48,718 nt of DNA from an uncultured Pelagibacteraceae bacterium (GTDB lineage: Bacteria > Pseudomonadota > Alphaproteobacteria > Pelagibacterales > Pelagibacteraceae). This document shows, one piece after another, positions 13,737-23,048 of this stretch; position 1 is the first letter of the stretch, and each line of letters starts with the position of its first letter. Below the pieces are notes generated by a model, which saw only the letters and a program-made list of their open reading frames with translations, was not told the DNA's origin and did no database searches. The stretch is from NCBI GenBank assembly GCA_902629215.1, contig CACOQC010000006.1, positions 1 to 48,718 on the forward strand. Direction: 5' to 3'. Made by a program: the position numbers and the translations under genes.

Positions 13737-14743
13737 TAAACTATTATATTATCTTTAATTTTATTTATCAAATTTCCTTTAATTATTTTACAACAGACAT
13801 CTAGTGAATTAGAAAAACCAATATAATCAGTTCCCCCGTGACTTTTTATGACCGGCGAGTCTAAACCTATAAATATTGCTCCATTATATAATCTTGGATC
13901 TAATCTTTTTTTAAATTTATTTATATTAATAATGTTTATTAAAGATGAAATTTTACCAATTAGATTTCCACTCATTGCTTTTTTCATTTCACCTGTGATA
14001 AAGTTTGCAGTTCCTTCTGCGGTCTTAAGGGCTACATTCCCTGTAAAACCATCAGAAATAATAACATTTACTTCACCGTCCATTAATTTATCTCCTTCTA
14101 TATATCCTGAAAAAATAAAATCTTTAATATTTTTTTCATTAAGTAATTGATATGTTTCTTTAATAGTTTCATTTCCTTTTAATTCTTCTGAACCTATATT
14201 TAATAAAGCTACGTTAGGTGTATCATTAGGATATAGTGATTTATATAATGATGCTCCCATAACTGAAAAGTCAACTAGGTTTTTAGAACTACATTCAATA
14301 TTGGCTCCTAAATCTAATACAACACTCATACCTTTTTTGTTTGGCCATAATGCTGATAAAGCCGGCTTATCAATATTCTCTATCATCTTTAGATTTAATT
14401 TAGAAATAACTAGTAGAGCTCCAGTATTTCCAGCAGAGATTACTATATCGCTCTCTTTTTTTTTAACACTTTCTATAGCTAACCACATACTTGTGTTTTT
14501 ACCTCTTTTTGCAGCTTCTAACGGACTATCAGTACTCTCAACTTTTTCATCTGTATGTATGATTTCATAAAAATCTTTACTAATCTTATTGCTTAAAATT
14601 TCTAAAATTTTATTTTTTGAACCAAATATTTTAAAAAAAATATCTTTATTTTTATGATGATTATGAATTATACCTTTGATAATTTTTTCGGGTGAATTAT
14701 CACCACCCATTGCATCAACTGCAATTTTTATCAAATTTTGCAT
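13736..14743 (-). CDS. plsX: Phosphate acyltransferase PlsX
   Basis: This 335-residue protein has the PlsX signatures: IAVDAMGGDNSPEKIIKG at the N-terminus, ESTDSPLEAAKRGKNTSMW, VISAGNTGALL and the late VIISDGFTGNVALKTAEG. It makes acyl phosphate from acyl-ACP for the first step of phospholipid synthesis; plsY, partly visible at the right edge of the window, uses that product. rpmF precedes it as in most bacteria. fabH, which normally follows, is not present; ihfA overlaps instead. Confidence 0.95.
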   Translation of the reverse strand: MQNLIKIAVDAMGGDNSPEKIIKGIIHNHHKNKDIFFKIFGSKNKILEILSNKISKDFYEIIHTDEKVESTDSPLEAAKRGKNTSMWLAIESVKKKESDIVISAGNTGALLVISKLNLKMIENIDKPALSALWPNKKGMSVVLDLGANIECSSKNLVDFSVMGASLYKSLYPNDTPNVALLNIGSEELKGNETIKETYQLLNEKNIKDFIFSGYIEGDKLMDGEVNVIISDGFTGNVALKTAEGTANFITGEMKKAMSGNLIGKISSLINIININKFKKRLDPRLYNGAIFIGLDSPVIKSHGGTDYIGFSNSLDVCCKIIKGNLINKIKDNIIV

Positions 14744-14760
14744 TTATTGATTATATATTA

Positions 14761-14943
14761 TTATTCTTTGGGATCTAAAACTTGTCTTCCTTTATACATG
14801 CCAGTTTTCAAGTCTAAATGATGTGAAAGTCTATATTCACCAGATTTTTTATCCTCAACTACATTTTTTGCAGTAAATTTCATATTCTTGGCTCTTCTCA
14901 TGCCAGTTCGTGAGGGTGTTTGTTTACGTTTTGGTACAGCCAT
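14761..14943 (-). CDS. rpmF: 50S ribosomal protein L32
   Basis: This 60-residue protein starts [17 protein letters not shown], the highly conserved L32 N-terminus, then has [20 protein letters not shown]. Zinc-binding cysteines are absent, as in other alphaproteobacterial L32 proteins. The rpmF-plsX order is conserved across bacteria. Confidence 0.95.
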   Translation of the reverse strand: MAVPKRKQTPSRTGMRRAKNMKFTAKNVVEDKKSGEYRLSHHLDLKTGMYKGRQVLDPKE

Positions 14944-14945
14944 AA

Positions 14946-15413
14946 TTATGGGTTACTTACACTTTTTAAATAAGAATTCAAAGTTTTTTTTGCCAAATTA
15001 TCATTAAATTCATCAAAATATACCACCAAATCTTTAATATTTTTAAAATTATCTAAGAATTTAGTAATTATTTTTTCTTTTTCATCAAAAGAAAGTTTGT
15101 TCCAAAAATGAATATCACCAATAATTGTATGAAATAAATTTATATAATCTTTCATCTTTTTATTGATCGATTGATCACCATAGCCTATTTCTCTAATACT
15201 AAGTTCAATTTGCCTAAAATTAAAATCATATATTTCTTGTAATATATGTTTTTGCTCAACTGATTTAAAATTTTTCAAGAAAAAAGCAAAATGTAATAAA
15301 AATAAACTTAATCTATCAGAAAAAATATCCCTATTATCTAAATTTGAATATAGTTTTTTATTGGTGGTTAAATTAATTAAATTATTGTAAATATATAAAT
15401 ATTCTTTTTTCAT
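14946..15413 (-). CDS. Ubiquinol-cytochrome c chaperone family protein (CBP3-like)
   Basis: This 155-residue helical protein includes [36 protein letters not shown] and [17 protein letters not shown], a pattern found in the ubiquinol-cyt c chaperone family involved in assembly of the bc1 complex. In alphaproteobacteria this gene commonly lies between bamE and rpmF, as here. The intervening DUF177 (YceD-like) gene seen in relatives is absent. Its ATG overlaps the divergent bamE start by 2 bases, so the two promoters must lie within each other's coding sequence. Confidence 0.8.
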   Translation of the reverse strand: MKKEYLYIYNNLINLTTNKKLYSNLDNRDIFSDRLSLFLLHFAFFLKNFKSVEQKHILQEIYDFNFRQIELSIREIGYGDQSINKKMKDYINLFHTIIGDIHFWNKLSFDEKEKIITKFLDNFKNIKDLVVYFDEFNDNLAKKTLNSYLKSVSNP

Positions 15414-15873
15414 GAAATATATTTCTTATTTATTAACATTTTTAATAATTACAAGTTGCTCTTTTGACAAAGTTGTAAAAAAACATGGTGTTAGAAATCT
15501 AGAAAAAAAACAAGAAAAATTAATAATTTTCGAGACAAATAAAAATGATATCAAATCAGTTTTAGGTCCACCTTCTAGTATTAGCGCATTTGACAATGAT
15601 TTATGGATCTTTATAGAACGTGAAATTACTCATGAAAGACTTATTAAACTAGGAAAAGAAAAATTGATTAAAAATAATGTTTTATTTCTTGAAATAAATT
15701 CTCAAGGAATTTTAGTTAAGAAAACTTTATACAATATAAATGAGATGAATGAGCAAGAATTTAGTGAGCTTAGCACAGAAGCTAAGTACAGTAAAAAATC
15801 TTTTGTATATGATTTTTTGTCTAGTATGAGACAAAAGATTAATGACCCTTTAGGAAAGAGAAAAAAACCTTAA
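15412..15873 (+). CDS. bamE: Outer membrane protein assembly factor BamE (SmpA/OmlA) lipoprotein
   Basis: This 153-residue protein starts with a lipoprotein signal ending in IITSCSF (lipidated Cys16). A GVRNLEKKQEKLIIFETNK stretch and NDIKSVLGPPSSISAFD follow, the SmpA/OmlA core, then WIFIEREITHE. BamE stabilises the BAM complex that inserts beta-barrel proteins into the outer membrane. It is divergent from the cytochrome chaperone gene with overlapping starts, an arrangement typical of alphaproteobacteria. Confidence 0.85.
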   Translation: MKYISYLLTFLIITSCSFDKVVKKHGVRNLEKKQEKLIIFETNKNDIKSVLGPPSSISAFDNDLWIFIEREITHERLIKLGKEKLIKNNVLFLEINSQGILVKKTLYNINEMNEQEFSELSTEAKYSKKSFVYDFLSSMRQKINDPLGKRKKP

Positions 15874-15891
15874 AATATTATTATAATATCT

Positions 15892-17997
15892 TTAACCCGC
15901 AATAACAGCCAACAACAATAAAGCAACAATATTAGTTATTTTAATCATTGGATTAACTGCAGGACCAGCTGTATCTTTGTAAGGATCACCTACGGTATCA
16001 CCTGTAACTGCAGCCTTATGCGCCTCTGACCCTTTTCCACCATGATTACCATCTTCAATATATTTTTTAGCATTATCCCAAGCACCACCACCAGCTGTCA
16101 TTGAAACAGCAACAAATAAACCTGTGATAATAACACCAAGTAACATTGCACCAACAGAAGCTAAGGCAGCAACTTGACCACCTATTGCAAAAATTATAAA
16201 ATATAAAACTATAGGTGATAAAACTGGTAACAAAGAAGGAATTATCATTTCTTTAATTGCTGCAACAGTTAACAGATCAACTAATTTTGCATAATCAGGT
16301 TTTTGTTTTCTCTTCATAATGCCTGGAAACTTTTTAAATTGTCTTCTTACCTCAATTACAACAGCACCACCCGCCCTTCCAACAGCCTGCATACCCATAG
16401 ATCCAAATAAATAAGGAAGCATACCTCCAATTAATAGCCCTACAACTACATATGGATTTGATAAATCAAAAGTTACGACTATGCCTTCTAATTTTGAACC
16501 AGCAACTTTTGAAAAGTGTTTGATATCTTCAGTATAAGCAGCGAAAAGAACAAGCGCACCTAAACCTGCAGATCCTATAGCATAACCTTTTGTTACTGCT
16601 TTAGTAGTATTTCCTACTGCATCCAATGCATCTGTTGTTTTTCTAACACTGTTAGGTAACTTTGACATTTCTCCAATTCCACCTGCATTGTCTGTAACAG
16701 GACCATAGGCATCTAAAGCAACTACCATACCAGCTAATGCTAACATTGTAGTAACTGCAATAGCTATTCCATATAAACCTGCAATATGATTTGTTAACAA
16801 AATTCCAGCTACTATAATTAAAGCAGGAATAGCAGTAGCTTCTAAAGAAATTGCTAAACCTTGAATAACATTTGTTCCATGTCCTGTTGTTGAAGATCCA
16901 GCTACACTTCTAACTGGTCTATAATTTGTTCCAGTATAATATTCAGTAACCCAAATTAACAAGCCTGTGATTATTAAGCCTATAATTCCACAATAATACA
17001 AACTCATCCCTGAAAATGATTTATTGTTTAAGTTATATGTATTTTCTAAACCTAATACAAAGTCTGTAACAGGATAAAGCACAGCTAATGAAGCTAAAGC
17101 AGAAACAATAAATCCTTTATATAAGGCTCCCATTACATTTTTGCTCTTACCTAGTTTAACAAAAAAAGTTCCAATTATTGATGTTAAGATACAAGCACCT
17201 CCAATAGTTAGTGGATAAATCATCATAGACATATCACCTGGAAAAAAGATTGAAGATAAAACCATTGTTGCAACAATTGTTACAGCATAAGTCTCAAATA
17301 AATCAGCAGCCATGCCAGCACAATCACCAACGTTATCACCAACATTATCAGCTATTACAGCAGGGTTTCTTGGGTCATCTTCTGGTATTCCTGCCTCAAC
17401 TTTTCCAACTAAATCTGCTCCAACATCAGCTCCTTTGGTAAAAATTCCACCGCCTAATCTTGCAAAAATTGAAATCAAAGATGCACCGAAACCCAAGGCT
17501 ACTAATGCATTTACAATTTCTCTTTCATCAATATTAAATTTTAATAATAAATAATAATAAACTGCGATTGCTAATAAAGCTAATCCTGCAACCAACATTC
17601 CGGTAACAGCTCCAGATTTAAAAGCCACCGAAAGACCACTCGCTAAACCTTTACGAGAAGCTTCTGCTGTTCTTACATTAGCTTGGACAGAAACTAACAT
17701 TCCAACATATCCGGCAATACCAGATAATGCAGCACCAATTAAATAGCCTAATCCAACCAAAGGACTAAATGCAACACTTACAATTACTAAAACAACAACA
17801 CCAACAATTGCAATTGTTTTATATTGCCTAGCTAGATAAGCTTTTGCTCCAATTTGAATGGCTGATGCAATATCTTGCATTTTTGAATTACCTGGACTTG
17901 AATTTAAAATATTTTTTCCTGTAAAATATCCATATACGATTGATAAAAATCCCGCGGCTATTGTATATAAAAGAATAGTTTCTATAGTTGAGCTCAT
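15892..17997 (-). CDS. hppA: Proton-translocating membrane pyrophosphatase, K+-independent type
   Basis: This 701-residue protein has about 16 transmembrane segments. The substrate site shows [20 protein letters not shown] and [19 protein letters not shown]; a second acidic site is [16 protein letters not shown]. The [15 protein letters not shown] segment carries lysine where K+-dependent enzymes have alanine, so this should be the K+-independent proton pump. It recovers energy from pyrophosphate made in biosynthesis by pumping protons across the inner membrane. A single gene with its own upstream spacer (17998-18078), it ends 18 bases from convergent bamE. Confidence 0.97.
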   Translation of the reverse strand: MSSTIETILLYTIAAGFLSIVYGYFTGKNILNSSPGNSKMQDIASAIQIGAKAYLARQYKTIAIVGVVVLVIVSVAFSPLVGLGYLIGAALSGIAGYVGMLVSVQANVRTAEASRKGLASGLSVAFKSGAVTGMLVAGLALLAIAVYYYLLLKFNIDEREIVNALVALGFGASLISIFARLGGGIFTKGADVGADLVGKVEAGIPEDDPRNPAVIADNVGDNVGDCAGMAADLFETYAVTIVATMVLSSIFFPGDMSMMIYPLTIGGACILTSIIGTFFVKLGKSKNVMGALYKGFIVSALASLAVLYPVTDFVLGLENTYNLNNKSFSGMSLYYCGIIGLIITGLLIWVTEYYTGTNYRPVRSVAGSSTTGHGTNVIQGLAISLEATAIPALIIVAGILLTNHIAGLYGIAIAVTTMLALAGMVVALDAYGPVTDNAGGIGEMSKLPNSVRKTTDALDAVGNTTKAVTKGYAIGSAGLGALVLFAAYTEDIKHFSKVAGSKLEGIVVTFDLSNPYVVVGLLIGGMLPYLFGSMGMQAVGRAGGAVVIEVRRQFKKFPGIMKRKQKPDYAKLVDLLTVAAIKEMIIPSLLPVLSPIVLYFIIFAIGGQVAALASVGAMLLGVIITGLFVAVSMTAGGGAWDNAKKYIEDGNHGGKGSEAHKAAVTGDTVGDPYKDTAGPAVNPMIKITNIVALLLLAVIAG

Positions 17998-18078
17998 ATT
18001 AACCTTAATTAAGTTGTTGGTTGTTAGTTTTAAAAACCGGACAATACAAAAAAAGCTATAAAACGCAACGATTAACTT

Positions 18079-19038
18079 TTAAAATTTATGAAAATAACCT
18101 TTATTTTTGAGGGTAATTTTCTTATTATTTTCGTTTATAATCTTAGATTTATCTTTAGATTTACAAATTTTTCCGATTTTTGAAATCTTAATACCTAAAT
18201 TTTTACCTGTTATAGAGATGATTCTAGATTTAGATGGAGAGGCAGTAAATAATATTTGATAATCATCCCCACAAGATACAGAAGTTATTTTTTTTATAAT
18301 TTTTAGATCAATTAATTTTTTTAGGTTTTTTGATATTGGTATATCTTTTAAATATAATTTGTAAGAAAGTTTTTGGTTATTAATCATTTTTTCTAAATCA
18401 GCTACTAGTCCATCAGAAATATCAATTGAAGTATTAGCAATGGATAATAATTTTTTTGTTATATTTGTATATAAATTTAGGTGGTAATATTTTTCTGTAA
18501 AATATTTTGTCAAAGCTTTATCTAATTGTATTTTCTTTTGTAAAATCATTAAACCTACAAAACTATCTCCTAAATTACCTGTAACATATATGTCATCATT
18601 AAGTTTTGCTTTATTTCTGAAGACTATTTTATTAGAAAAACCAATACACATAATTGTAAAACTTAATTTTTTTGAAAAAGTAGTATCTCCACCACAAAGA
18701 TATATAGAATATTTTTTTTGCTCTTGGTTTAATGATTTCGAAATTAGTTTAAGATTCTTTTTATTAAAAGAATTTTTATTTCCAGAGCCTGATACAAAAT
18801 AATATTTAGGTTTCACTCCTTTACAAATTAAATCTGAGATAGAAGATCTAAGAATTTTTTTAATAACAAGGTCTGGACGTTTAAAATCAATAAAATGAAC
18901 ACCTTCAACGTAAGTATCAACAGAAACAACTAATTTTTTGTGTTTATCAAAAAAAACATCATCATTAAGATTTAATGAGCTTTTATTTTTAAATGATAAT
19001 CTAGAAAAATATTTTTTTATGATTTCAAACTCATGCAT
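18079..19038 (-). CDS. thiL: Thiamine-monophosphate kinase
   Basis: This 319-residue protein of the AIR-synthetase/ThiL family phosphorylates thiamine monophosphate to the diphosphate cofactor. Markers are VVSVDTYVEGVHFID with a metal-binding aspartate, LRSSISDLICKGVKPKYYF, the YLCGGDTTFSKKL loop, VTGNLGDSFVGL and SIDISDGLVADLEKM. The C-terminal CGDDYQILFTA is also conserved. The gene overlaps the end of nusB by 8 bases, the common nusB-thiL pair. Many bacteria of this type depend on imported thiamine precursors but retain ThiL. Confidence 0.93.
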   Translation of the reverse strand: MHEFEIIKKYFSRLSFKNKSSLNLNDDVFFDKHKKLVVSVDTYVEGVHFIDFKRPDLVIKKILRSSISDLICKGVKPKYYFVSGSGNKNSFNKKNLKLISKSLNQEQKKYSIYLCGGDTTFSKKLSFTIMCIGFSNKIVFRNKAKLNDDIYVTGNLGDSFVGLMILQKKIQLDKALTKYFTEKYYHLNLYTNITKKLLSIANTSIDISDGLVADLEKMINNQKLSYKLYLKDIPISKNLKKLIDLKIIKKITSVSCGDDYQILFTASPSKSRIISITGKNLGIKISKIGKICKSKDKSKIINENNKKITLKNKGYFHKF

Positions 19039-19435
19039 TATTTATTCTTATCTTTTTCGCAATATTATCTAGTAATGCATTTAGATATTTTGTTTGAGAG
19101 TCATCCAAAAAAAAATTCGAGGCATTTAGATACTCTTTAATAATGATCTTTATCGAAAGATTTGGTTTATACAAAAGTTCATAAGTTGCGGATTTTAATA
19201 TAATTTGAAATAATTTATCAAGATTGTTGAAATTTAAATCTTTACCAAAATTTTTATCTAATTCTTCTGTCAAAATTTCATTACGTTCAATTGTACCTGA
19301 AACTATATCTTTAATAAATTTTTTAAATCTATGTTTAGGAAAATCTAATTTTTCTTCATCATTAAAAAATTTACCATATAATTTTTGAATAATTATAACT
19401 CTAGGATTATTTTTTGGACTAAAGAATGTTTTCAT
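19031..19435 (-). CDS. nusB: Transcription antitermination protein NusB
   Basis: I place the start at ATG 19435 (MKTFFSPKNNPRVIII), giving about 134 residues, the normal size. Its ATG overlaps the TGA of ribH as ATGA. The open frame runs on to 19519, but that extension lies antiparallel to nothing recognisable and deep inside ribH. The protein is all-helical: RVIIIQKLYGKFF, an FIKDIVSGTIERNEIL segment, and the C-terminal SIKIIIKEYLNASNFFLDD with TKYLNALLDNIAKKIR. NusB with NusE binds boxA RNA to promote rRNA antitermination. The ribH-nusB-thiL order is classic. Confidence 0.9.
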   Translation of the reverse strand: MKTFFSPKNNPRVIIIQKLYGKFFNDEEKLDFPKHRFKKFIKDIVSGTIERNEILTEELDKNFGKDLNFNNLDKLFQIILKSATYELLYKPNLSIKIIIKEYLNASNFFLDDSQTKYLNALLDNIAKKIRINNA

Positions 19436-19821
19436 TTTTGTGATAAAACTGATAAAACAGCGTTTGCAGCTTCTGCGCCTTTTTTCTTTCGTGCTTTTGC
19501 CTGTTTCATATTTAAACATGTTAGAATACCATTTCCTATTGGTTTTTCTGAATTTATTGACAAGTTCATTATTGCTTCAGTTGAAGCATAAGAAATAAAA
19601 TCAAAATGTGGAGTTTGTCCTTTAATTACGCAACCAAGAGCAATAAAGGCATCATATCTTTTTAAATTTTTAGATATGGTAACTGGTATTTCGAAAACAC
19701 CTGGAACTTTAATTATTTTAACAACAAAGTTTTTTGGTAGAAAATTTTGCGCACTTTTTAATAATCCGATAGATATATCTTTATAATAATCAGCTATAAC
19801 AATTAAAATTTTTTTTTTCAT
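19432..19821 (-). CDS. ribH: 6,7-dimethyl-8-ribityllumazine synthase
   Basis: This 129-residue protein is short for the family (about 140-160) because the N-terminus begins directly at the first strand, KKKILIVIADYYKDIS. Conserved parts are KVPGVFEIPVT, ALGCVIKGQTPHFDFIS with the active-site histidine, NSEKPIGNGILT and KARKKKGAEAANAV. It condenses the RibB product with the pyrimidine from RibD to give lumazine. The start overlaps the last base of ribBA. It belongs to the ribD-ribE-ribBA-ribH run. Confidence 0.95.
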   Translation of the reverse strand: MKKKILIVIADYYKDISIGLLKSAQNFLPKNFVVKIIKVPGVFEIPVTISKNLKRYDAFIALGCVIKGQTPHFDFISYASTEAIMNLSINSEKPIGNGILTCLNMKQAKARKKKGAEAANAVLSVLSQK

Positions 19822-20921
19822 TATATAATTTCTTGTTTAGTTATTTTTATACCATACCCATCTAAACCAATTACCTTTTTAGGTGACTTTGTAATTAAAG
19901 TCATGTTTTTAATCTTTAAATCTTTTATTATTTGTGCACCGATACCATAATTTCTAATTAATTTATCTTTTCCTTTTTTGTAAAAACCTTTATCTTTATA
20001 GTCTTTTAAAGTTTGTGTTACAGATCTTAAATTAGTATCCTTTATAAAAACTAAAACACAATTATTGAATTTTTTAAAATAATTAAGCGTTTTATTGAAT
20101 GAATTAGGTAATTGTTGATTTATCAAATAATTCTTAACTACATTAGAAGAAATTACTCTAACTCTTGGAGTTATACCTCTTTTTATTGATCCTTTAATAA
20201 GTGCAAAATGTTCTGATCCATCTAAAAGATTTTCATATATCCTTATCTTATATTTATGATTTTTTACTTCAATGAAACTTTGTTTTTTTAATCTTATTAA
20301 TTTTTCTTTTTTAAGTCTGTATGCAATTAGATCCTCAATTTTACCAATTTTAAGTTTATGTTTGTGTGCAAAGTTAAAAAGTTCTTTACCTTTAGCCATT
20401 GTGCCATCTTCATTCATAATCTCACAAATAACAGCCGAGTTATTTTTTTTTGCAAGTTTTGAAATATCCACTGAAGCCTCTGTATGACCTGCTCTAACAA
20501 GAACACCTCCATCTTTTGCAATAATAGGAAATACATGACCTGGAGAAACAATATCATTTTTATTTACATTTTTTCTTGATGCAATTTTTATAGTTCTAGC
20601 TCTATCTTTTGCTGATATACCCGTTGTTATTCCCTTTTTTGCTTCAATAGAAATAGTGAATGCAGTTTTATTTCTTGATTGATTAATTGGGGACATTAAT
20701 GACAAATTTAACCTCTTAGCTTGCAAACTATCTAAAGCTAGGCAAATTAAGCCTCGTCCATACTTCGCCATAAAATTTATATTTTTTGCGTTAGTATCTG
20801 AAGTAGATATTACCAAGTCACCTTCATTTTCTCTTTTTTCATCATCAACTAAAATGAACATTCCTCCTTTTTTGGCAATATTGATTATAGATTCAATTGA
20901 AGAATAATTACTTTTTTTCAT
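19821..20921 (-). CDS. ribBA: 3,4-dihydroxy-2-butanone-4-phosphate synthase with a degenerate GTP cyclohydrolase II-like domain
   Basis: Of 366 residues, about 1-205 form a complete RibB domain with DEKRENEGDLVIS, YGRGLICLAL and the FPIIAKDGGVLVRAGHTEAS segment. The C-terminal domain resembles RibA in length and in its ending (YGIGAQIIKDLKIKNM, GLDGYGIKI). However, it contains no cysteine triad like the zinc site RCDCG, nor the GRGIGL-type loop of active enzymes. I therefore expect only RibB activity, with GTP cyclohydrolase II supplied elsewhere. Several alphaproteobacteria have such hybrids. It overlaps ribE by 14 bases at its start. Confidence 0.9.
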   Translation of the reverse strand: MKKSNYSSIESIINIAKKGGMFILVDDEKRENEGDLVISTSDTNAKNINFMAKYGRGLICLALDSLQAKRLNLSLMSPINQSRNKTAFTISIEAKKGITTGISAKDRARTIKIASRKNVNKNDIVSPGHVFPIIAKDGGVLVRAGHTEASVDISKLAKKNNSAVICEIMNEDGTMAKGKELFNFAHKHKLKIGKIEDLIAYRLKKEKLIRLKKQSFIEVKNHKYKIRIYENLLDGSEHFALIKGSIKRGITPRVRVISSNVVKNYLINQQLPNSFNKTLNYFKKFNNCVLVFIKDTNLRSVTQTLKDYKDKGFYKKGKDKLIRNYGIGAQIIKDLKIKNMTLITKSPKKVIGLDGYGIKITKQEII

Positions 20922-21501
20922 TAAAAAAATTTTTTACATATTTAGAGAGTATATCTATTTCAACATTTACGAAACTACCTCGATTAATTTTAGATAAATT
21001 TGTTAATTTAAATGTATGAGGAATAACCCAGATTTGAAATCCTTTTTTAGTAACTTTGGATATAGTTAATGAAATACCATTTATACATATTGAGGCTTTT
21101 TCAATTAAATTTTTTCTTTCTTTTGATGGAACTTCAAAATCAAAAAGATAAGATTTATCTATTTTCTTAATGTCTTTAATTTTTCCTAATGTATCAACAT
21201 GTCCCTGACAAATATGACCAGATATTTTTTGACCATATTTAAGAGGTAGTTCTAAGTTAATTTGTTCATTAATTTTAAGAAATTTAAATTTTGATCTTTG
21301 GATCGTTTCATTAGATAAATAGAATTCCATTATCTTTTTCTTGGTTGTTATAAGAGTTAAACAAACACCATCACAAGCTACAGAAACACCAATATCCTTT
21401 TTAGATAATTTTAAATTTGATTGAATAAAGATGTTAATACCTTTTGGTCTTTTTAAAATCTTTTTTACAATACCTTTGTTAAAAATAATTCCGTTAAACA
21501 T
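20908..21501 (-). CDS. ribE: Riboflavin synthase alpha subunit
   Basis: This 197-residue protein consists of two lumazine-binding repeats. The N-terminal MFNGIIFNKGIVKKI replaces the usual MFTGIV start, followed by VSVACDGVCLTLITT; the second repeat shows KISGHICQGHVDTLGKIKDI and KASICINGISLTISKV. It dismutates two lumazines to riboflavin. The gene is sometimes called ribC. It starts one base after ribD ends and overlaps ribBA by 14 bases, so translation is probably coupled. Confidence 0.93.
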   Translation of the reverse strand: MFNGIIFNKGIVKKILKRPKGINIFIQSNLKLSKKDIGVSVACDGVCLTLITTKKKIMEFYLSNETIQRSKFKFLKINEQINLELPLKYGQKISGHICQGHVDTLGKIKDIKKIDKSYLFDFEVPSKERKNLIEKASICINGISLTISKVTKKGFQIWVIPHTFKLTNLSKINRGSFVNVEIDILSKYVKNFFNEKK

Positions 21502-21502
21502 A

Positions 21503-22609
21503 TTATCTTTTATAAATGGTAATTTTGTCTTTGGCTAGTTTTGAGCTTAAAATTGATTTAACTATATAGTTTCTATTTAAGATATTTTTTGATGTAAAAA
21601 TTACATTTTTTTTTGTTTTTGGTAGAATTTTTAAGCTTTCAAATAAATAAAATTGATTTATTAATTTATTCTTAAGCATATTTTTTGTAATTTTTTCTCC
21701 TCCTTCGACTAATAAGTTTTTAATACCTAGGGAAAATAATTTTTTAAGAATAGTTTTTAAATTAAATTTTTTTTTAGTGTTTAATTTTGATTTGATTAAA
21801 TTTATTCCTTTTTTTCTTAATGTCTTAATTTTAGAGTGATTTGATGAATGGTGAAAAATTATAGTATTATTATTATTTGCCGATTTATAAATATAAGTAT
21901 TCGTTCTAATGTCTAAATTTTTATCTAAAATAATTCTTTTTGGAGAATATTTTTCATATCCATTTAAACGACAATTTAATTTAGGGTTATCAATATTAAG
22001 AGTGTTGCTGGAAATCATTAAACCATCATTTTTAAATCTTAAATAATGAGATAACTTATCTGAAGTTAGAGTGGTAATCCTTTTTACTTTTTCACTATAT
22101 ATAAGTTTATTTTTTGATACAGCTATTTTTGCTGTAACAAAAGGTACTCTATATTTTCTATTAACTATATAAGAGTCATAAAGATCTATAGCTTCTTTTC
22201 TTAAAAGACCTCTCCTAACCTTAATTTTTTTTTTAGTTAAAATCTTAAAACTTTTACCTTTAACTTTGTTATCAATATCATTAATTGAATAAAAAACTTC
22301 TTTTATGCCACTTCTAATTATACTTTTAGTGCATGGTGGTGTTTTGCCATAATGATTACATGGTTCAAGCGTCACATACATTTTAGCACCCTCTAAATTT
22401 TGAAAAGAATTATTAATAGCATTAGATTCAGCATGAGGGCGTCCATTATAACCTGTTTGCCCTATCGAAATAATCTTATCATCTTTTACAATTAAGCAAC
22501 CAACTGATGGATTTTCACCCGTTAATCCTTTCCTTGCTCTTGCTAAATTAATAGCAAGTTTCATATAATTTTTATCTTTTATTGAAAATTTATCTTTTTT
22601 TGTAGACAT
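21503..22609 (-). CDS. ribD: Bifunctional diaminohydroxyphosphoribosylaminopyrimidine deaminase / 5-amino-6-(5-phosphoribosylamino)uracil reductase
   Basis: The 368 residues form a cytidine-deaminase-like domain (about 1-150) with [11 protein letters not shown] and [16 protein letters not shown], which contain the zinc ligands and catalytic glutamate, and a reductase domain (about 155-368) with the [13 protein letters not shown] segment. It carries out the second and third steps of riboflavin synthesis. The chosen ATG overlaps nrdR by 20 bases; an alternative ATG at 22564 would remove the overlap but cut into the first helix. Runs of lysine and asparagine interrupt the reductase domain. Confidence 0.93.
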   Translation of the reverse strand: MSTKKDKFSIKDKNYMKLAINLARARKGLTGENPSVGCLIVKDDKIISIGQTGYNGRPHAESNAINNSFQNLEGAKMYVTLEPCNHYGKTPPCTKSIIRSGIKEVFYSINDIDNKVKGKSFKILTKKKIKVRRGLLRKEAIDLYDSYIVNRKYRVPFVTAKIAVSKNKLIYSEKVKRITTLTSDKLSHYLRFKNDGLMISSNTLNIDNPKLNCRLNGYEKYSPKRIILDKNLDIRTNTYIYKSANNNNTIIFHHSSNHSKIKTLRKKGINLIKSKLNTKKKFNLKTILKKLFSLGIKNLLVEGGEKITKNMLKNKLINQFYLFESLKILPKTKKNVIFTSKNILNRNYIVKSILSSKLAKDKITIYKR

Positions 22610-23048
22610 CTAGTTTGTCCACAAATTGTACAAAATCTTTTTCTTCCCTAAAATTACGATAAACTGATGCAAATCTAACATAAGCGACCGGATCAAGTTC
22701 TTTTAAACCTTCCATGACCATAGTCCCAATCGTATTAGTTGAAATTTCACTTTGCCCTAACTCCTCGAGAGATCTTGAAATTCGACTTATAAATTTTTCT
22801 GTAGTTTCAGTATCAATAGGTCTTTTTTTTAATGCTATAAAAATAGATTTTGCAAGTTTATCTCTATCAAATGCAGATTTACGTCCATTCTTTTTAATTA
22901 CCATAATTTCTCTATATTGAACTCTTTCGAATGTAGTAAATCTTGCACCACAAACACATAGTCTTCTTCTACGTATAGCAGTACCATCTTCAGTTGGACG
23001 TGAGTCTACAACTGAGGTTTCCCCCTTTTTACATATGGAACAAATCAT
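22590..23048 (-). CDS. nrdR: Transcriptional repressor NrdR
   Basis: This 152-residue protein has an N-terminal zinc ribbon and an ATP-cone (about 48-140) with [20 protein letters not shown]. It represses ribonucleotide reductase genes in response to the (d)ATP state. The first knuckle is the normal CSIC, but the second reads [14 protein letters not shown]. Relatives have C-x-x-C before this GARFTT, so one residue is missing and the pair is C-x-C. The rest ([18 protein letters not shown]) is fully typical. It overlaps glyA by 4 bases, the usual glyA-nrdR-ribD order. Confidence 0.93.
   Translation of the reverse strand: MICSICKKGETSVVDSRPTEDGTAIRRRRLCVCGARFTTFERVQYREIMVIKKNGRKSAFDRDKLAKSIFIALKKRPIDTETTEKFISRISRSLEELGQSEISTNTIGTMVMEGLKELDPVAYVRFASVYRNFREEKDFVQFVDKLDVYKKR

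Noticed and set aside
17250-17554. Plus-strand ORFs inside hppA
   Set aside because: They are low-complexity shadows of the conserved pyrophosphatase on the other strand.
19436-19519. Upstream extension of nusB (28 extra residues)
   Set aside because: It lies inside ribH and does not match NusB. The ATG at 19435 gives the normal length and an ATGA overlap with ribH.
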